A DNA stretch of 64,000 nucleotides from Capsicum annuum (GCF_002878395.1 NW_025850342.1:124001-188000), one strand, 5' to 3'; shown: positions 35,791-48,652, numbered from the stretch's first letter. Translations and numbers: made by a program. Notes: generated by a model not told the origin, from the letters alone.

Positions 35791-36240
35791 TCAGGAAAAT
35801 TCTCCGGATATCATTACTAGTACATTACAGATTTTCCATGTTCATGTTTATGCTTTGCTAGACGCAAGTGCATCCTTATGTTTTGTAACTCCATAAATAG
35901 CAGGCAATTTAAGAATAAGTCCCAAAATTTTAGCTGAGCCCTTTTCAGTCTCTACTCTAGTGGGTAAAACCATCATAGCTCGATCGGTATAAAGGAATTG
36001 CCTGGTTATGAAATTTTAGAAATCCAATTCAGCAGATTTAGTCGAGTTAGAGATAACTAATTTTGATATCATTCTTGTCGTGGATTGGCTTTATTCCTGC
36101 TATGCCATAGTCGACTACAGAAATAGGATAGTTCAGTTTTAATTCCCAAATAAGCCCGTCCTAGAGTGGAAGGGTAGCACTTCGTCTTTTAGAAGTCAGC
36201 TTGTTTCCTACCATCAAGAAAGGAAAATTATTTCTAAGGG
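35791..36240 (+). pseudogene. Aspartic protease of element G
   Basis: Near 35850-35885 the frame reads ALLDASASLCFVTP, the active-site segment; the Gly normally after LDP is changed (LDAS). Further on are SPKILAEPFSVSTLVGK and, near 36060-36110, NFDIILVVDWLYSCYAIVDYR, where the usual GMDW is VVDW. Several stops interrupt it. It sits between gag and reverse transcriptase as in element E. Confidence 0.85.
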
Positions 36241-37134
36241 GTGTGTGTATCATCTTGTGCATGTTAAGGATTCCAGTTCCTAATCCCCCAGTCTTGAATT
36301 AGTCATAGTGGTTAATGAATATTCAGACGTCTTTCTCAAAGATCTTCCATGCATTCTTCCCAAAAGGGAAATAGACTTTGGCATAGACCTTCTCCCAGAT
36401 ACTCAGCCTATTTTTATTTTGCCATACCAAATGGCACCAGCAAAACTCAAGGAACTTAAAGATCAGTTGAAGCATCTCTTAGATAAGGGATTCATCAGGC
36501 CTAGTGTATCCCCATGTGGTGCGCCAGTCTTATTCGTGCGCAAGAAAGTTAGTTCTCTCAGAATGTGTATTGATTACCATCAGCTCAACAAAGTCATGGT
36601 CAAGAACAGGTATCCGCTGCCTAGGATAGAAGACTTGTTTGACCAATTTCAGGGTGCCAGTTATTTCTCCAAGATAGACCTCAGATTAGGCTATCATCAA
36701 CTTAGAGTTAGAGAATGTGACATTCCCAAGATAGTTTTTCGTACTCGGTATGGTCACTTTGAATTTCTAGTCATGTCCTTTGGTCTTACTAATGCCTTGC
36801 ATCTTTCATAAACTTGATGAACCAGGTGTTCAAGCAGTACTTGGAAACATTTGTCATAGTCTTTATAGATGATATTCTAGTCTATTCTCGCACAGACCGT
36901 GATCATTCAGACTATCTCATAATTGTTCTTCAGACTCTCAGGGATCACCAGTTGTTCGCCAAGTTCAGTAAGTGCAAATTTTATATAATATCAATAGCAT
37001 TCCTTGGCCACATTGTTTTCGGTGATGACATTAGAGTAGATCCTCAGAAAATTAAAGTGGTAAGAAACTGGCCTTGCCCTGTCTCTCCATCAGATATTAG
37101 GAGTTTTTTCAGTTTGACTGGATATTACCAATGA
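36241..37134 (+). pseudogene. Reverse transcriptase of element G, frameshifted
   Basis: 36308-36811 carries [99 protein letters not shown] and VMSFGLTNA. At about 36800 a small deletion moves the reading frame, and 36814-37134 continues with NQVFKQYLETFVIVFIDDILVYS (the catalytic FIDD is intact), FAKFSKCKF, FLGHIV and DPQKIKVVRNWP. The domain is full length but broken by that shift and a stop at about 37132. Confidence 0.93.
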
Positions 37135-37668
37135 TTTGTCGAGGTCTTTTCTTCTATTGCATCTCCTATGTGTAGATTGACTCAGAAAAAGGTCAAGTTT
37201 TAGTGGTCAGAACCTTACAAGAAGAGTTTTCAGGAGTTGAAGACTCGACTCAGCTCAGCTCCAGTTTTAGCACTTCCCAACGGTTTTGATGGATCCGTAG
37301 TATATTATGATGTATCCAGAGTAGGTTTAGGTTGTGTACTCATGTAGCATGGTAGATTCATAGCCTACGCCTTTAGACAGTTAAAGCCCCATGAGAAAAA
37401 TTATCCTACTCATGACCTTGAATTAGCAGCAGTTGTCTTTGCCTTAATGATTTTAAGGAATTATCTATACGGTGTTCATGTTGACATCTTCACAGACCAT
37501 AAGAGCCTTCAGTATGTCTTTTCCCAAAAAGATTTCAATCTTCATCAGAGAAGGTGGTTAGAGCTCTTGAAGGATTATGACATGAGTGTTCTTTATCATC
37601 TTGACAAGGCCAATGTAGTGGCTGACACATTCAGTAGACTATCCATGGGTAGTGTTTCCCATGTTTAG
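37135..37668 (+). pseudogene. RNase H of element G
   Basis: Same frame as the second half of the reverse transcriptase: [56 protein letters not shown], then 37447-37668 with [35 protein letters not shown] and [12 protein letters not shown]. Three single-codon stops (about 37132, 37201, 37347) interrupt it without shifting the frame. The TDHKSL Asp is kept, unlike in element E. Confidence 0.92.
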
Positions 37669-38755
37669 GATAGTAAGAAAAAATTAGCTCAGGAGATTCA
37701 TGAGCTTGACTAGGCATTCACATAGTTGACTCTCCAGACGGTGGTGTATGTGTTCAAACTAGTTCATAGTCATCACTAGTTTTCGAAGTAAAAGAGAATA
37801 AAGACAGGGATCCTAGCCTTGTCAAGCTAAAAGAGTTAGTTTAGAGTCAGGAAGTAGAGATTTTCTCCTAATGAGAAGATGGTGTTCTTTGTTCTTAGGG
37901 TCGTCTTTGTGTTCCCAGTGTAGATGACTTGAGGCAACGAATTCTTGCAAAAGCACATAGTGTGCGATACTCTTTTCATCCAGGGGCCACTAAGATGTAC
38001 CGTAACTTACGGGAGATCTTTTGGTGGAGTGGGATGAGGAGGGACATTGCAGAGTTAGTGGTTAAGTGCTCTACATGTCAGCAGGTTAAGATAAAGCATT
38101 AGAAACCTAGTAGTTCCATGCAGGAGTTCACTTTTCCTACTTTGAAGTGGGAGGAAGTGAACATGGTCTTCGTGACAGGTTTACCTAAAACATGTCATCA
38201 GCATGATTCAGTTTGGGTCATTGTAGACAGAATGACCAAGTCAGCTAATTTCTTTCTAGTTCATATCTCTTACTCAGCCGAGGATTATGCCAAACTCTAT
38301 ATCATGGAGTTGGTCAGATTACACGGTTTTTCACTATCTACCATCTCATATAGAGGTATCGAATTCATCTCACTTCTGTGAAGCATTCCAAAAGGGTTTT
38401 GGTACCCAAGTTCAGCTTAGTACAACATTTCATACTCGGATAGATGGTCAAGGAGAAAGGACCATTCAGACTCTAGAAGATATTATAAGGGCGTGTGCAA
38501 TTGATTTCAAGGGAAGCTGGGATGACCACTAGCCTTTGATTGAGTTTGCATACAACAATAGCTATCACTCCAGTATTCAGATGGCTTCATTTGAAGCTCT
38601 CTATGGTAGGAGATATAGGTCTCTGATCGGCTGGCTCGAAGTTAGTGAGACTGCAGTTATAGGGCCTGACTTAGTATTCGATGCCTTAGAGAATGTTCAG
38701 TTAATTAGAGAAAGACTCTAGGATGCTCAGACACAACAGAAGTCTTATGCGGATA
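37669..38755 (+). pseudogene. Integrase of element G, catalytic acids lost
   Basis: The HHCC zinc-binding part is at about 37924-38096 (AHSVRYSFHPGATKMY, WWSGMRRDIAELV, KCSTCQQVK). The core follows at 38118-38381 and 38400-38740: KWEEVNMVFVTGLPK, VWVIVDRMTKSANFF, LSTISYRGIEF, FQKGFGTQVQLST, GQGERTIQTLED, AYNNSYHSSIQMASFEALYGRR. Compared with element E (MDF, FDKGTQF), the first catalytic Asp is Val (NMVF) and the second is Tyr (ISYRG). The frame also shifts near 38380, where bases are lost. It cannot be an active integrase. Confidence 0.92.
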
Positions 38756-39238
38756 TTCATAGAAAGGATCTCAAATTCGAGATCGATGACTATGTCTATC
38801 TCAAGATCTCTCCTATGAAGGGAGTGAAGAGATTCGAAAAGAAGGGAAAGATCAGTCCCTGATATGTCTATCCCTTCAGGATTATCAGTCGCTTTGGCAA
38901 GGTAGCCTATGAGCTCTAGTTGCCTTCAAATCTAGCCTCAGTTCATCCAGTGTTCCATGTCTCTTTGCTCAAGAAGTGCATAGGTGAACCAACAATTGTA
39001 GTCCCTCTTTAGAGCGTTGACATTCAGAATATCCTCTCTTATAAGGAGATTCCAGTCGAAATCCTCAACTATCAGACTTGTAGTCTAAGGAACAAAGAAT
39101 TCCCTCTAGTCAAGGTTCTTTGACGAAATTAGTCCATAGAGGGAGCTACTTGGGAAGCAGAAGCAGACATGGGAACCATGTACCCTTATCTTTTCTCCGC
39201 TAATTTAGACGTAGCTCTAGGTAACTATCTTCCTTAAG
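38756..39238 (+). pseudogene. Integrase C-terminal and chromodomain-like tail of element G
   Basis: Readable runs are KISPMKGVKRFEKKGKISP-like, VHPVFHVSLLKKCIGEP, SYKEIPVEILNYQTCSLRNKE, and IEGATWEAEADMGTMYPYLFS, ending NYLP then TAA at about 39237. The SLRNKE through ATWEAE portion corresponds to the chromodomain-like region that classifies this as a chromovirus; it normally guides integration to particular chromatin. Stops are scattered through it. It is followed by about 250 non-coding bases to the polypurine tract. Confidence 0.85.
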
Positions 39239-39482
39239 ATTATTCAGTTACATGTTCAAAATTCTAGCATAAAATTGGTATCAAGTATCAATGCATAGCT
39301 TATCATGCATTCTTGAGTTCAGCTTATCAGTCATGCATCAGATATGAATGTTCAGTTGGGCTATATTTAGTTTAGAATTCAATTCATTCCTAAAATCATG
39401 TGCCACTTGAGCATGATCAGTGTATGCGTCGTTTTATCATTTCTCCCCTCTCAAGCAGTTATCATTCCAGGATGAATGTTTC

Positions 39483-39496
39483 CAAGTGGGAGATAT
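39483..39496 (+). other. Polypurine tract of element G
   Basis: CAAGTGGGAGATAT lies directly before the LTR start TATAATACCCC at 39497. It corresponds to AAGGGGGAGATAA in element E. A decayed version of the ATTC...GAAT inverted repeat precedes it near 39463-39480. Confidence 0.85.
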
Positions 39497-42400
39497 TATA
39501 ATACCCCAAAAAATCCAAACCAATATTAGAGCCATGTACCAAGCTCATGCATAATACATCATGGTTCTTCTATAGTTTTATGAGTAGGTTAGATGTATAT
39601 TAACACTTCAAATAACTCCCAGCTATCGGACGAATCAAAAATTTCGTTACTAATTGAATTCTTGAGAAGGATATTGGTATAGTCAACTTCAAATGAGTAT
39701 ATCTCTCATTATGCTTAGAATTTTTTGTATCATGACATATCAAAAGATAGATAGTTGAATTCTCTTTCCAACGATACCAATTTTTCCTAAATCTAAAATT
39801 AGAGCAAAGAGTTATTCCTAGTTTACTCCAGCATGTCAGGCTGGAAACAGCGTGACGACAATCGTGGTAGTTTACCATACTTGTGACGCCCTATCACGAA
39901 GGTCGTCAGCCTTAGGAAAAAACCAGCTCTAGTGTGATGACATTCGTGGTAGGTTACCACATTTGTGATACCTTATCACGAAGGTCATCAACCTTAGGCA
40001 AAAACTAGCTCCAGTGTGATGACATTTGTGGTAGCTTACCACATTTGTAACACCCTATAACGAAGGTCGTCAGCCTTCGGTAGAAACTAGCTCCAGTGTT
40101 ATGACATTCGTGGTAGCTTACCACATTTGTGAAGCCCTATCATGAAAGTCATCAGCCTTAGGCAGAAACCATATCTGAAGTGACGACATTTGTTGTAGCT
40201 TACCACACTTGTGACGCCCTATCATGAAGGTCATCAACCTTATGTAGAAACAATCTCCTAATTGATGACATTTGTGACATCTTACCACATTTGTGATGTC
40301 CTATCACAAAGGTTTTCAGCTATGATTTTTCAATAACTGGGAATTTATTTATAAGGGTATTTTGGTCATTTCCTTCATCTTTGATGACTTATAGCCCTAA
40401 AGAGTCGTAATTATTTCAAATATTTTCTTCAGTTAAGAATCTCAAAAAACCTCTCTTACACTCTCAACGACAAGATTATGGTTTCCACCAAACTCATCTC
40501 TCAAAATTAAGATTCTAGCTTTTTTTCAAGATAATTGAGAATTAAGATTCCCAATCCAAGAACTCTCCAGCAAATCATCAAGGTTTCCTTTCTATGGTAT
40601 GCGTAGTGTTCATGTATGGATCCAATCTATTCATAGAGCTCAAGAACTATGTTTTAAATATTATTTTGTAAACATTTTGTAGTGATATGAGTATGTACAT
40701 GTTGATGATTGTTGTTTAAGTTTCAATGTGATGTCTAATGGTGTTTTCATGAATATATATGGTTGTTAATTGAAAACCATGAACTTTAGGTGGTTTAATA
40801 CGGTGCAAGTATGAAACTCACCTATGCCTTCAAGAATGCATGCAAGGTGTTTGATAAAATTCTTAGGATGCTATAAATTCATGTTTGTATCGTTTTAAGA
40901 TGTCTAAATGACAAGTCTATGTGCTATATACTTCAATAAGAATCCCACGCTTTTCATGTATTGCTATTGTGGTGGTGTAAGATAATGGAGATATACAATA
41001 TGTACACAAAATATATTAGTGCATTTCTTACAATGTTTAGGATGTTGAATAACTATATGAAATATGGTATCCCCTACTTATGATATTATGAATTGTGGAC
41101 TCAAATATTTTGATCAAGTCATGTTATGTGTGTCAGTTTCCTTCTATCAAGTCCTGGGAGTATTTATACCCAATAACTATAGTTGTATGCCCAGAGCCAT
41201 ATCATGTTTCATGATATACAAAATCAAGACATGATTCAGTAGAATTCAGTCTGTCATGTGACTCAGGAAACTTATGGTCTCATTCTGTTATTAGATATTA
41301 GTAGTATTCTGTCAGTCTACGGAATTCAGTAAGTTCCACTTAAGTACAGTCACTTAAATCATGTTCAGTCTCTTTAGATGGGAGTATTAGTTAGCATTGA
41401 GTGAACCTAAGGATGAGAACCCACGTGTATATGAGTGTGTGATTCTTAGCAGCCATCCTTGCATTCTAGAACTATATAGCTAGCATAGGTTGAGACATCG
41501 CAACCTATTAGATGAGGTTATATAAGGTCGCTTAACCTATTATATAAGGGTTCCCACCGTTCTCAATAGAGTTACCTGTTATATGAGGGTTGCTCACATG
41601 TTGTCCTTACCAGTGTCACATTATTGACACCCTTCCAGTCAAGGCAGAGATTGGACTCCATCTTAGCCATAATGGCACATATGGGGCATGTCAGTTTACC
41701 AACTACCTCCCATAGTTTCAGACTCAGTCTCAGTAAAAGAACTCAGATAGGTCTTTAGATATCACTATACCAGGACTATTAAAAACAATCAAATTCAGTT
41801 ATAGTGCGGAACTCAGATAGTTCCATCAGATTTGAGACTGTTAGATATAGTCGCCCATGTTATCAGAACTACAATTTAAGCCTATCAGTTATCAGTAAAC
41901 TATGTATTAGCATACAAATCTAGCTATTACATACTCACAATCTTGGTTACTATGTATGTATGTTTACTCTCTCACGTTCATATCAGTCAGTCAGTAAGCA
42001 TTATTCATTCATGTTAACCCTTTTGCATTAGCCTGCCTTACTCGTATACTCATTACTCCAGATGCACTAATACATTTATGCTATGGTGCTTTATTTTATG
42101 TTATACCATAGGTTTGGAGACACGGGCTCCAGATCACCAGTAGCATCCAACCGCAGAGTTACAGTGAGTCCTCATCCATTCGAGGGCGATATTATTTTAT
42201 TTTATTTATTGTTTTAGCTCAGTTTTGCTAGATGGAGTTAGTTGGAGACATGTTCCTTCAAATCCTTATTCAGACAGTACTTAGAGGCTTTTAGATTCAG
42301 TATTTAGACTTATGTTCAGATTTGATTCAGTTTTCAGCTGTTTTGGGTATCTTTCACCCATTTGGATATTATGTTTTTACAGATTCTTTATTCAGTTAAA

Positions 42401-42545
42401 CGTTATGGCCAACATGTTCATGTTTCCTGCATTATTACTTTATTATGTAGTGTATATGTACAGATATCAGTAATGGGTTAGCTTGTGGTCCGTCAGGTTC
42501 ATGAGCACCGTGTAGCATTCTGATTCAAAAAATTAGGGTGTTACA
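39497..42545 (+). repeat. 3' LTR of element G
   Basis: 3049 bases, from TATAATACCCC to GTGTTACA, followed by the target duplication GAAAT. It has the same landmarks as the 5' LTR: the minisatellite at 39850-40319, GGTATGCGTAGTGTTCATG at about 40597, and the LTR core at about 41380-41720. Differences from the 5' LTR are frequent by eye, so insertion was not recent. The minus ORF at 39600 is chance. Confidence 0.93.
39850..40319 (+). repeat. 82-base minisatellite in 3' LTR of element G
   Basis: About 5.7 tandem units of the same 82-base sequence as in the 5' LTR. The equal copy number in both LTRs indicates the array was in the parent element and has not changed length since insertion. Confidence 0.92.
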
Positions 42546-42550
42546 GAAAT

Positions 42551-43946
42551 ACATCAGGACCAAAACCAAAATACACAACCAGAAATGATGTCATATAAGA
42601 GAGAGAAACCTGGATCTAGTAAATAGTACACATCATGGGGATCAAGTTTCAACATACTACTAAAAATATCAGGATATGCCTTAAAGTACTTACGAGAGGC
42701 AAGAACATATAAGCAATTTTGGTTAGTGATAGTACAAGAAGTAGAAATAGCACCCTTTGGTACAGGAGCTGGTGAAGAGGAAATATGAAATTTATTAACC
42801 CCAGAACAAACCCTTGAAGGACAATTATGCTGTATATGGCCAATCTAACCATAATTAAACATTGATTTCTTCCCTTCTCATACTAGCCATAGTGTGGCTG
42901 AGCATAAAATAAAAAAGGAAGATGTGATGGAGAGGTCTAAGCCCCTACAACCTATGATTGGGCACCTTTTGCCAGATACCCTCAACCATGCTTTGGGAAA
43001 AAAGTACTAGCCATAGAGAAAGAAATAAAACTCTCCCACTTCTTCTTATGCCATATTCCCACATTTCTACCACTCTATTGCTAGCCTCTACCCTGATCAG
43101 AAAATTTGAACTTCTTACTCTTGGTCTCACTAATCTTAGCCTATTTTTCTTTTCTTCCTCAACCTGCTACACATAAACCACAAGTCCAGAAATATCCATA
43201 TCCTTGTTTAGCAAGATAGCCTTACTCTCCAGAATAACCCCATGGGACAACCCCAAAGAAAACATGAGCATATTATCTCTTATGCTAGACACCAACTTAG
43301 GAGTATACTTGTACAACTGATGAAATTTCAAGGCATACTTGTTGACCGTTATCTTACTTTACTTCAAGTTAAAAAATTTCTCTACTTTTTTCTCCCTTAA
43401 CTCCTAATGAAATAAGTATTCCAAAAAACAACTAAAAAGGTCATCCCACAATGCAGAATCAACATTTCCTCCCCAAGACTATTGCTACTCTTCATACCCC
43501 TAGTATGCCACATCATTAAATTGGTAGGTAACAAACTCCACATCATCAACATTTGACACATGCATAATCCAAAAGATCGTCTCTATCTTATCAATAAAAA
43601 ATTAAGGATCCTCCTCAACATTAACACCAGTAAAAGTTCAAGGACTAAACCCTCATAAATTGGACAACCCTTATGGCTTCAAAAGATAGAGTAACAGAAG
43701 CACCATGCTCAAAAGGAGACATTACCAACTGATCTAACACATGAATAGACTGAAAAAACTCATCATTTAGCATACTGCCTGAGGAGCTCAAGGAGCACTA
43801 GAGGGAACTGGTGGAATTGCAGGAGGGAAATCAGGAATTGGACCCCTAAACTGGGTTTGAACCCTATAAATAGGGTATGTCCCATCAACAATGTCCCAAA
43901 GTGGAACAGAGAAGTCTCGATGATCTTTAGATTATCTAGAAAGCAT
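42551..43946 (-). pseudogene. Element B: gag with CCHC remnant and protease N-terminal half
   Basis: A minus-strand ATG at 43946-43944 is the likely gag start, about 200 bases after the primer site. Readable gag fragments follow with stops (for example SVPLWDIVDGTYPIY). Near 42860-42820 the strand reads FNYGQIGHIQHNCPS, a zinc knuckle with its first Cys positions lost. Near 42620-42555 it reads VYYLLDPGFSL then, one frame over, SYMTSFLVVYFGFGPDV, the active-site half of the protease, which stops exactly at the GAAAT duplication. The remainder is at 31353. The ORFs at 42649, 42945 and 42958 are other frames. Confidence 0.85.
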
Positions 43947-44141
43947 GATCTGAGAATGCAAGCACACGAGAATTAGAGGAATCCAAGACTTTAGACTCTA
44001 TAGCTCAAAGTAAGACAACAAGAAAGGGAAACATTCCTAAATTTCTCATAGCCTCTCTTTTATAAGTGTGGAATGCTACATACCCATTAAAGAGGCTCTA
44101 CTTCACATTTCTTTTTGGACCCCCAATAGACCATGAACCTA

Positions 44142-44157
44142 GGCTCTGATACAAACT
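44142..44157 (-). other. Primer binding site of element B
   Basis: The top strand reads GGCTCTGATACAAAC; the minus strand GTTTGTATCAGAGCC keeps GTATCAGAGCC of the initiator-Met tRNA complement. It lies next to the LTR start at 44159. Confidence 0.8.
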
Positions 44158-44158
44158 T

Positions 44159-46430
44159 TTTCATGATCAGAACCAGGGCCTGGCCATGATGGCTATATCA
44201 ACTCCCATGCGGACCAAGATATCCCTTTCACATAACCTAGTTATGTTAACCACCTCAAGTTTCTGATGAATTTTAAACATATAAGAAGATAGTGTAAACT
44301 AAGACTAAATTTATACATGAAATATCGATCCAATCATTGATAACCAAAAAATCGTTCATCACTAAGCCAATCCACCAAAATAACACACCCAAAATCGTAG
44401 TGATCCAACAAAGCGATTATAAATCTGATGTCAATAAGTTATTGGAACATGCCCCCGACAGTAGCCAAAACAAAGTCTAAACAATGTTTGAGAGAGAATA
44501 TAAAGACCCCGAAATAAAGCCTTCTTAAGTATGGAATCTCACCACTTCAATGTCTACTTATGAACCACTCGAACCCATGAACACTTCATAGGTAAAGTAG
44601 AATAAGTTTCGACGCTTGCATAACATGGGGATATAGTGTCCGGGGATGGTTAGTAGTTTAACCACTAGTATGTAACTTAGGGATAGAGAAATAAAATAAT
44701 GCCATTATTCAAAACCATATCAAATCATCATATGCAATAACATATATACATATATATCATGGCGAGATAAGGAACTGGGTTTCGCATGTATTTAAAAATC
44801 TTAACTTAGGTGGTGTAGCGTAACTTTCATAAAACAAGGAACCCATGGGATATGGACCCAGCCCTCCCCTAGACTTAATGGCCCAGTGTGCATAGCTGTA
44901 TGAACTAGAGAATATCTATATCTATTTATGCCTTTGTGGGGGACTCGAACCTCCTGACATAATCAAGGTCACTTAAGCACCAATTTATACAATATGAGGG
45001 ACTCAACATCCCATTCATATATTTATTTATGGTATTGGAACCTCCCAATCCTATAGACACTCATATCATCTAGCACAATTTTCTGTGTTAGTCCTTCAAA
45101 CTCCACTTTCATAACTTGACTACACATCCTACTTTAAAGCCTAATTGAAGCATTCATTACACATACACAACCCTTAATCTAATTACTTACCAAAGGCATC
45201 CCATTGGTATCGTCATACCAACCCTAATTATGAGCGTACAATAATCCATAACATTATTAACCAATATTGGGACTTAAACCCATTGTCTAAACAAAGATAT
45301 CTATTTAATTCAATATTTAGGGACTTGAACCCATTTATCCAATTAAACTACCAAGGTTATAACTCACATCAATTTATGGCCAACAAGGCATTTATGAAAC
45401 CATTTATGAATCATTAACATTCTACGACAATGCCTTAGTTCAAAACACAATATAACATATGACAAGATCCTTCTTATTGACATTTTCACAAATAGGTTGA
45501 TGGCATCCCATTATCAAATCATTATCCATGCCAAAAACCATCAAGTTAGGGTTAACCATGTCCCATTATTTTAAATCCCAATTCCTTAGCATCCACTTGT
45601 GCAAAACCATTATTAAAACATAAATAAAAATAATTTAAATCATAAGAAGTAAATATTTAACAATATACAACAAACCCTCAATCGTGGTTTTTAAAACCAC
45701 TATTAATGATTCATGAACAAAGCTTTAAACATATTATTCTAGTGAACTAACAATGAGGGAAGGGTCACATGCCTGAGTTATGAATATTTATGGAAAGAGT
45801 TTGACTCTTAACCCTTTAAATGACAACTTTGAAGAAACCCTAGTCCAATCTTTTTAGTGGTTTTTGAGAGAGTTTAGAGAGTTTTTAACCTTCTTAAGTA
45901 TAGAATTAATGACCAAAAAGTTTTATAAAATGTGGGTTCTTAAGGGCTTAGAGTGGAAAATATCTAAAATACCCTCAACTTAAAAGGTGTAAAAAACTCA
46001 CAGGTCAGTTCAAATTGACCCTCCAACTCATCACTACAACATATGAGTGGTAACTTCAAGGTATAACAAGATCAAAAGGTTGTACATCACACTTTTTCCA
46101 ACTTATGACTTCCTTATACCACTTATTACAATACCATACGTCTAGTAATATTAAGTCATATCCAAGGCAGGACTTTGAGAGCTTGATATTGGAAAACATA
46201 TGATTGGACCCTAAACCTCTTATAACAAGACTGCATTCCTCGTATGGAGTCTCTCATAACAAGGACATAACTTGGCCAGCAACACACTAACCAACATATA
46301 AATAGGGTCCCTAGACCCATGATCAAAACTTAGACTTGTGGTGCGAGTTATATGATGAACTAAAAGTTTAAAACATAAGAAATTTGCAAGGTCCAAAGTA
46401 CAAGGAGTTACTCTAAGTACTTAGCTGAGT
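44159..46430 (-). repeat. 5' LTR of element B, outer end uncertain
   Basis: Begins TTTCATGATCAGAACC, followed by GGCCATGATGGC, the same TCATGA...CATGATG layout as LTR R2. Near the right end, TAAGTACTTAGCTGAG resembles GAGTACTTAGCTAAA, which lies about 75 bases inside the outer end of LTR E. After about 46430 the sequence instead matches the plus-strand leader of element G, so the junction with R3 is there. The expected TTACA end is missing. I saw no coding sequence in this 2.3 kb. Confidence 0.6.
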
Positions 46431-48652
46431 CCTGCAGATCGATATAGAGACATCCATAACCTATCATCGAGAGGCTACATAGATATTTTAGAAACTTCAC
46501 TTCTTTACTCCTTATTATTTAGTTACATTCCTATGAACCTCACATGTTTTCTTTGACAATATTCTATTCCTAAAGGATGATGCATCATTTTTAATAGATA
46601 TGGATGAGACTTTAACATATGTTTCTAGAGTATTGATATAGTATTGAACTAGAGAGTTAGATACGAGTATCGAAGATCTTTAGCGATAGGAAAAAGGGAT
46701 TTAGGGCTAACTTAAGCTCCAGTAGATCACGTGACTATTTTAGCACTTAGAGATTCAGCATTGGGAATCTGAATCATGTTACAAATTCCTCCTAGCCATG
46801 TGTGACATCTGATTCATTGAGCATTTTTTAGATTAATGTTGGGTCTAATGGTGTTTATCAAGGTTCGTCACTAGTTTCAAGTATGAGATTGGATTTTTTG
46901 AGCGGTGCAGAATTATTTTTATACTATATATCCTTCTTAGCTAGACATTAGTATATAGATGTAATAACGAATTAGTATTCTCCCTCTGTTTTTCATTAGA
47001 GCACTGGATAACAGCTGAATCTTTCTTTCCTCAGGTTGTTGATTATGTGGGGACCATAAAGAATATATGGTGACTTATAGAAATGATGGTAAATGGCATG
47101 CCATTAGTTTAGTGTTATTGGTATTTTATTTAGGAGTGAGGATCCTTCCAATAGTGTATAGCTTCATTTATAGTGTATCAAATCTATTCGGGTTGTGTGA
47201 CAGACTATGAGAAGTTCTTAGATTAGTCGTGATGATCATAGTAGGCAGAGTATCCATCAGATTTGTAGAATCTGGTATGATCCGTTGGGCCATGGCGACT
47301 ATTCTAGAGTGTGAGGGGCAGTATCTCAAAGAATTCTAGGATCTTGGTTTATAAGTATTATGGTGAGACAATGGCTTAAAATGTGTCCCAGATATTAGAT
47401 AGATGATTATCCAGAGTTATCACGTGTTTCCCATCTAGCCTAGAGTTCCTGAGACATGCTATGCTTGTGAAAAATGGGCATAATTATAGAGTTTGCTTCC
47501 AGTGATGGTTGGACAACCATTTGGCCTTAGTTTGTGGTTCTCACCAAGATTAGAGCTTGAGGAGTTGTTTCAACCACATAAAGTGGTTTTGATCTAGAAA
47601 ATAACTTCGTCATGGGATTTTTAGTCATTTAGCTCATTTTTATCATCCCCTTGATGATTATGACATCTTCAATTAGAAATAGTACGTGTGGCACCACAGT
47701 TGATGATCTTGTTTGTTGGTTTGAGTTTGGACACATTTAAATTTATTCTCCCTATGCCCGTTAGGTATGTGATTGTTTATTTTATCATGATAGGTGTGCT
47801 TTTATTTACCTTATTTATCTTTTATTGTGTGTATTAGCGTTTTCATACCTATTGATGATTATATGCGATGATGAATTGATATATTTTGTTATGTGCCTTT
47901 TTATTGGGTTTTTGATTATGCTACTGCTCCGTGGTTTATTTCTTTTATTAGTGGATGGAGTAGTTCTATATTGATGTTTTCCCCTATAGGTGTGGTTTTT
48001 CGGTTTGATTCCCATTTATTTAGGTATGTTAGCCCTATTATAGTCCTTGAGTGGAACATGATATTGATGTTCATTTTTGTATCGGCTATTTAGTATGTTG
48101 ATATTGATATTATTGTTGTTATTACTACCACTGCCTGAGGTTATTGATATTACTTGATATTATTACTTTATGTTGTTGATTAATGAATTTGATCCTCGCT
48201 GGGCAACTGTATAGACTAGTGATATCTAGGTATAATTTCATTTTCTTATGATATTATTCGGTGGCTTGAGTAGATATAGCCTGATTTAATGATTTCTTTC
48301 CCTTAGTCAAATAAGTTTCATTGTGTTCCCTCCTTGTTAGTTGTATTAGATTAATTCAGGGATGTATTGTGATTTTGAAGGAAAGTTAAGCTTCAATGGG
48401 CTAATAAGATTCTAGGGTAAGAGATTTAGTTGTAACAGTTATTATTGAGCTTGGGATCCTTTGACTCGCCTTTTGGGTTACAAAGGTTGTCACCTTGGCA
48501 ATTCTTTTAGAATCTACCCATTTGTAAGATTGGACAGCTTGAGGTCCATTCTTTATTTGTGTATATTCATCAGCTGATAGTGGTTTTTATACTAAGATAT
48601 GGTGGATTAACCTCGTAGATTTGTTGGGTTCATTCCCTTGTGATGGTTTGCC

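Larger units (their letters stand above)
31354..42550 (+). mobile_element. Element G: full-length Ty3/gypsy chromovirus with GAAAT target duplication
   Basis: The element spans 31359-42545 (11.2 kb) and is flanked by GAAAT at 31354-31358 and 42546-42550. It has two LTRs of about 3.05 kb, a primer site, gag, protease, reverse transcriptase, RNase H, integrase, chromodomain-like tail and polypurine tract in plus-strand order. It sits inside the protease of element B, whose two halves resume at both flanks; this independently confirms the boundaries. All domains carry stops or frameshifts and the integrase lacks catalytic acids, so the copy is dead. It is younger than element B. Clade (Del/Tekay-like) is inferred from domain order, the LTRs and the C-terminal tail. 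Confidence 0.95.

Noticed and set aside
47815..48093. Pair of 66-codon ORFs on opposite strands in R3
   Set aside because: The matching part of R2 holds the inverted-repeat insertion and does not keep either frame. The plus ORF is a run of hydrophobic residues from T-rich DNA.
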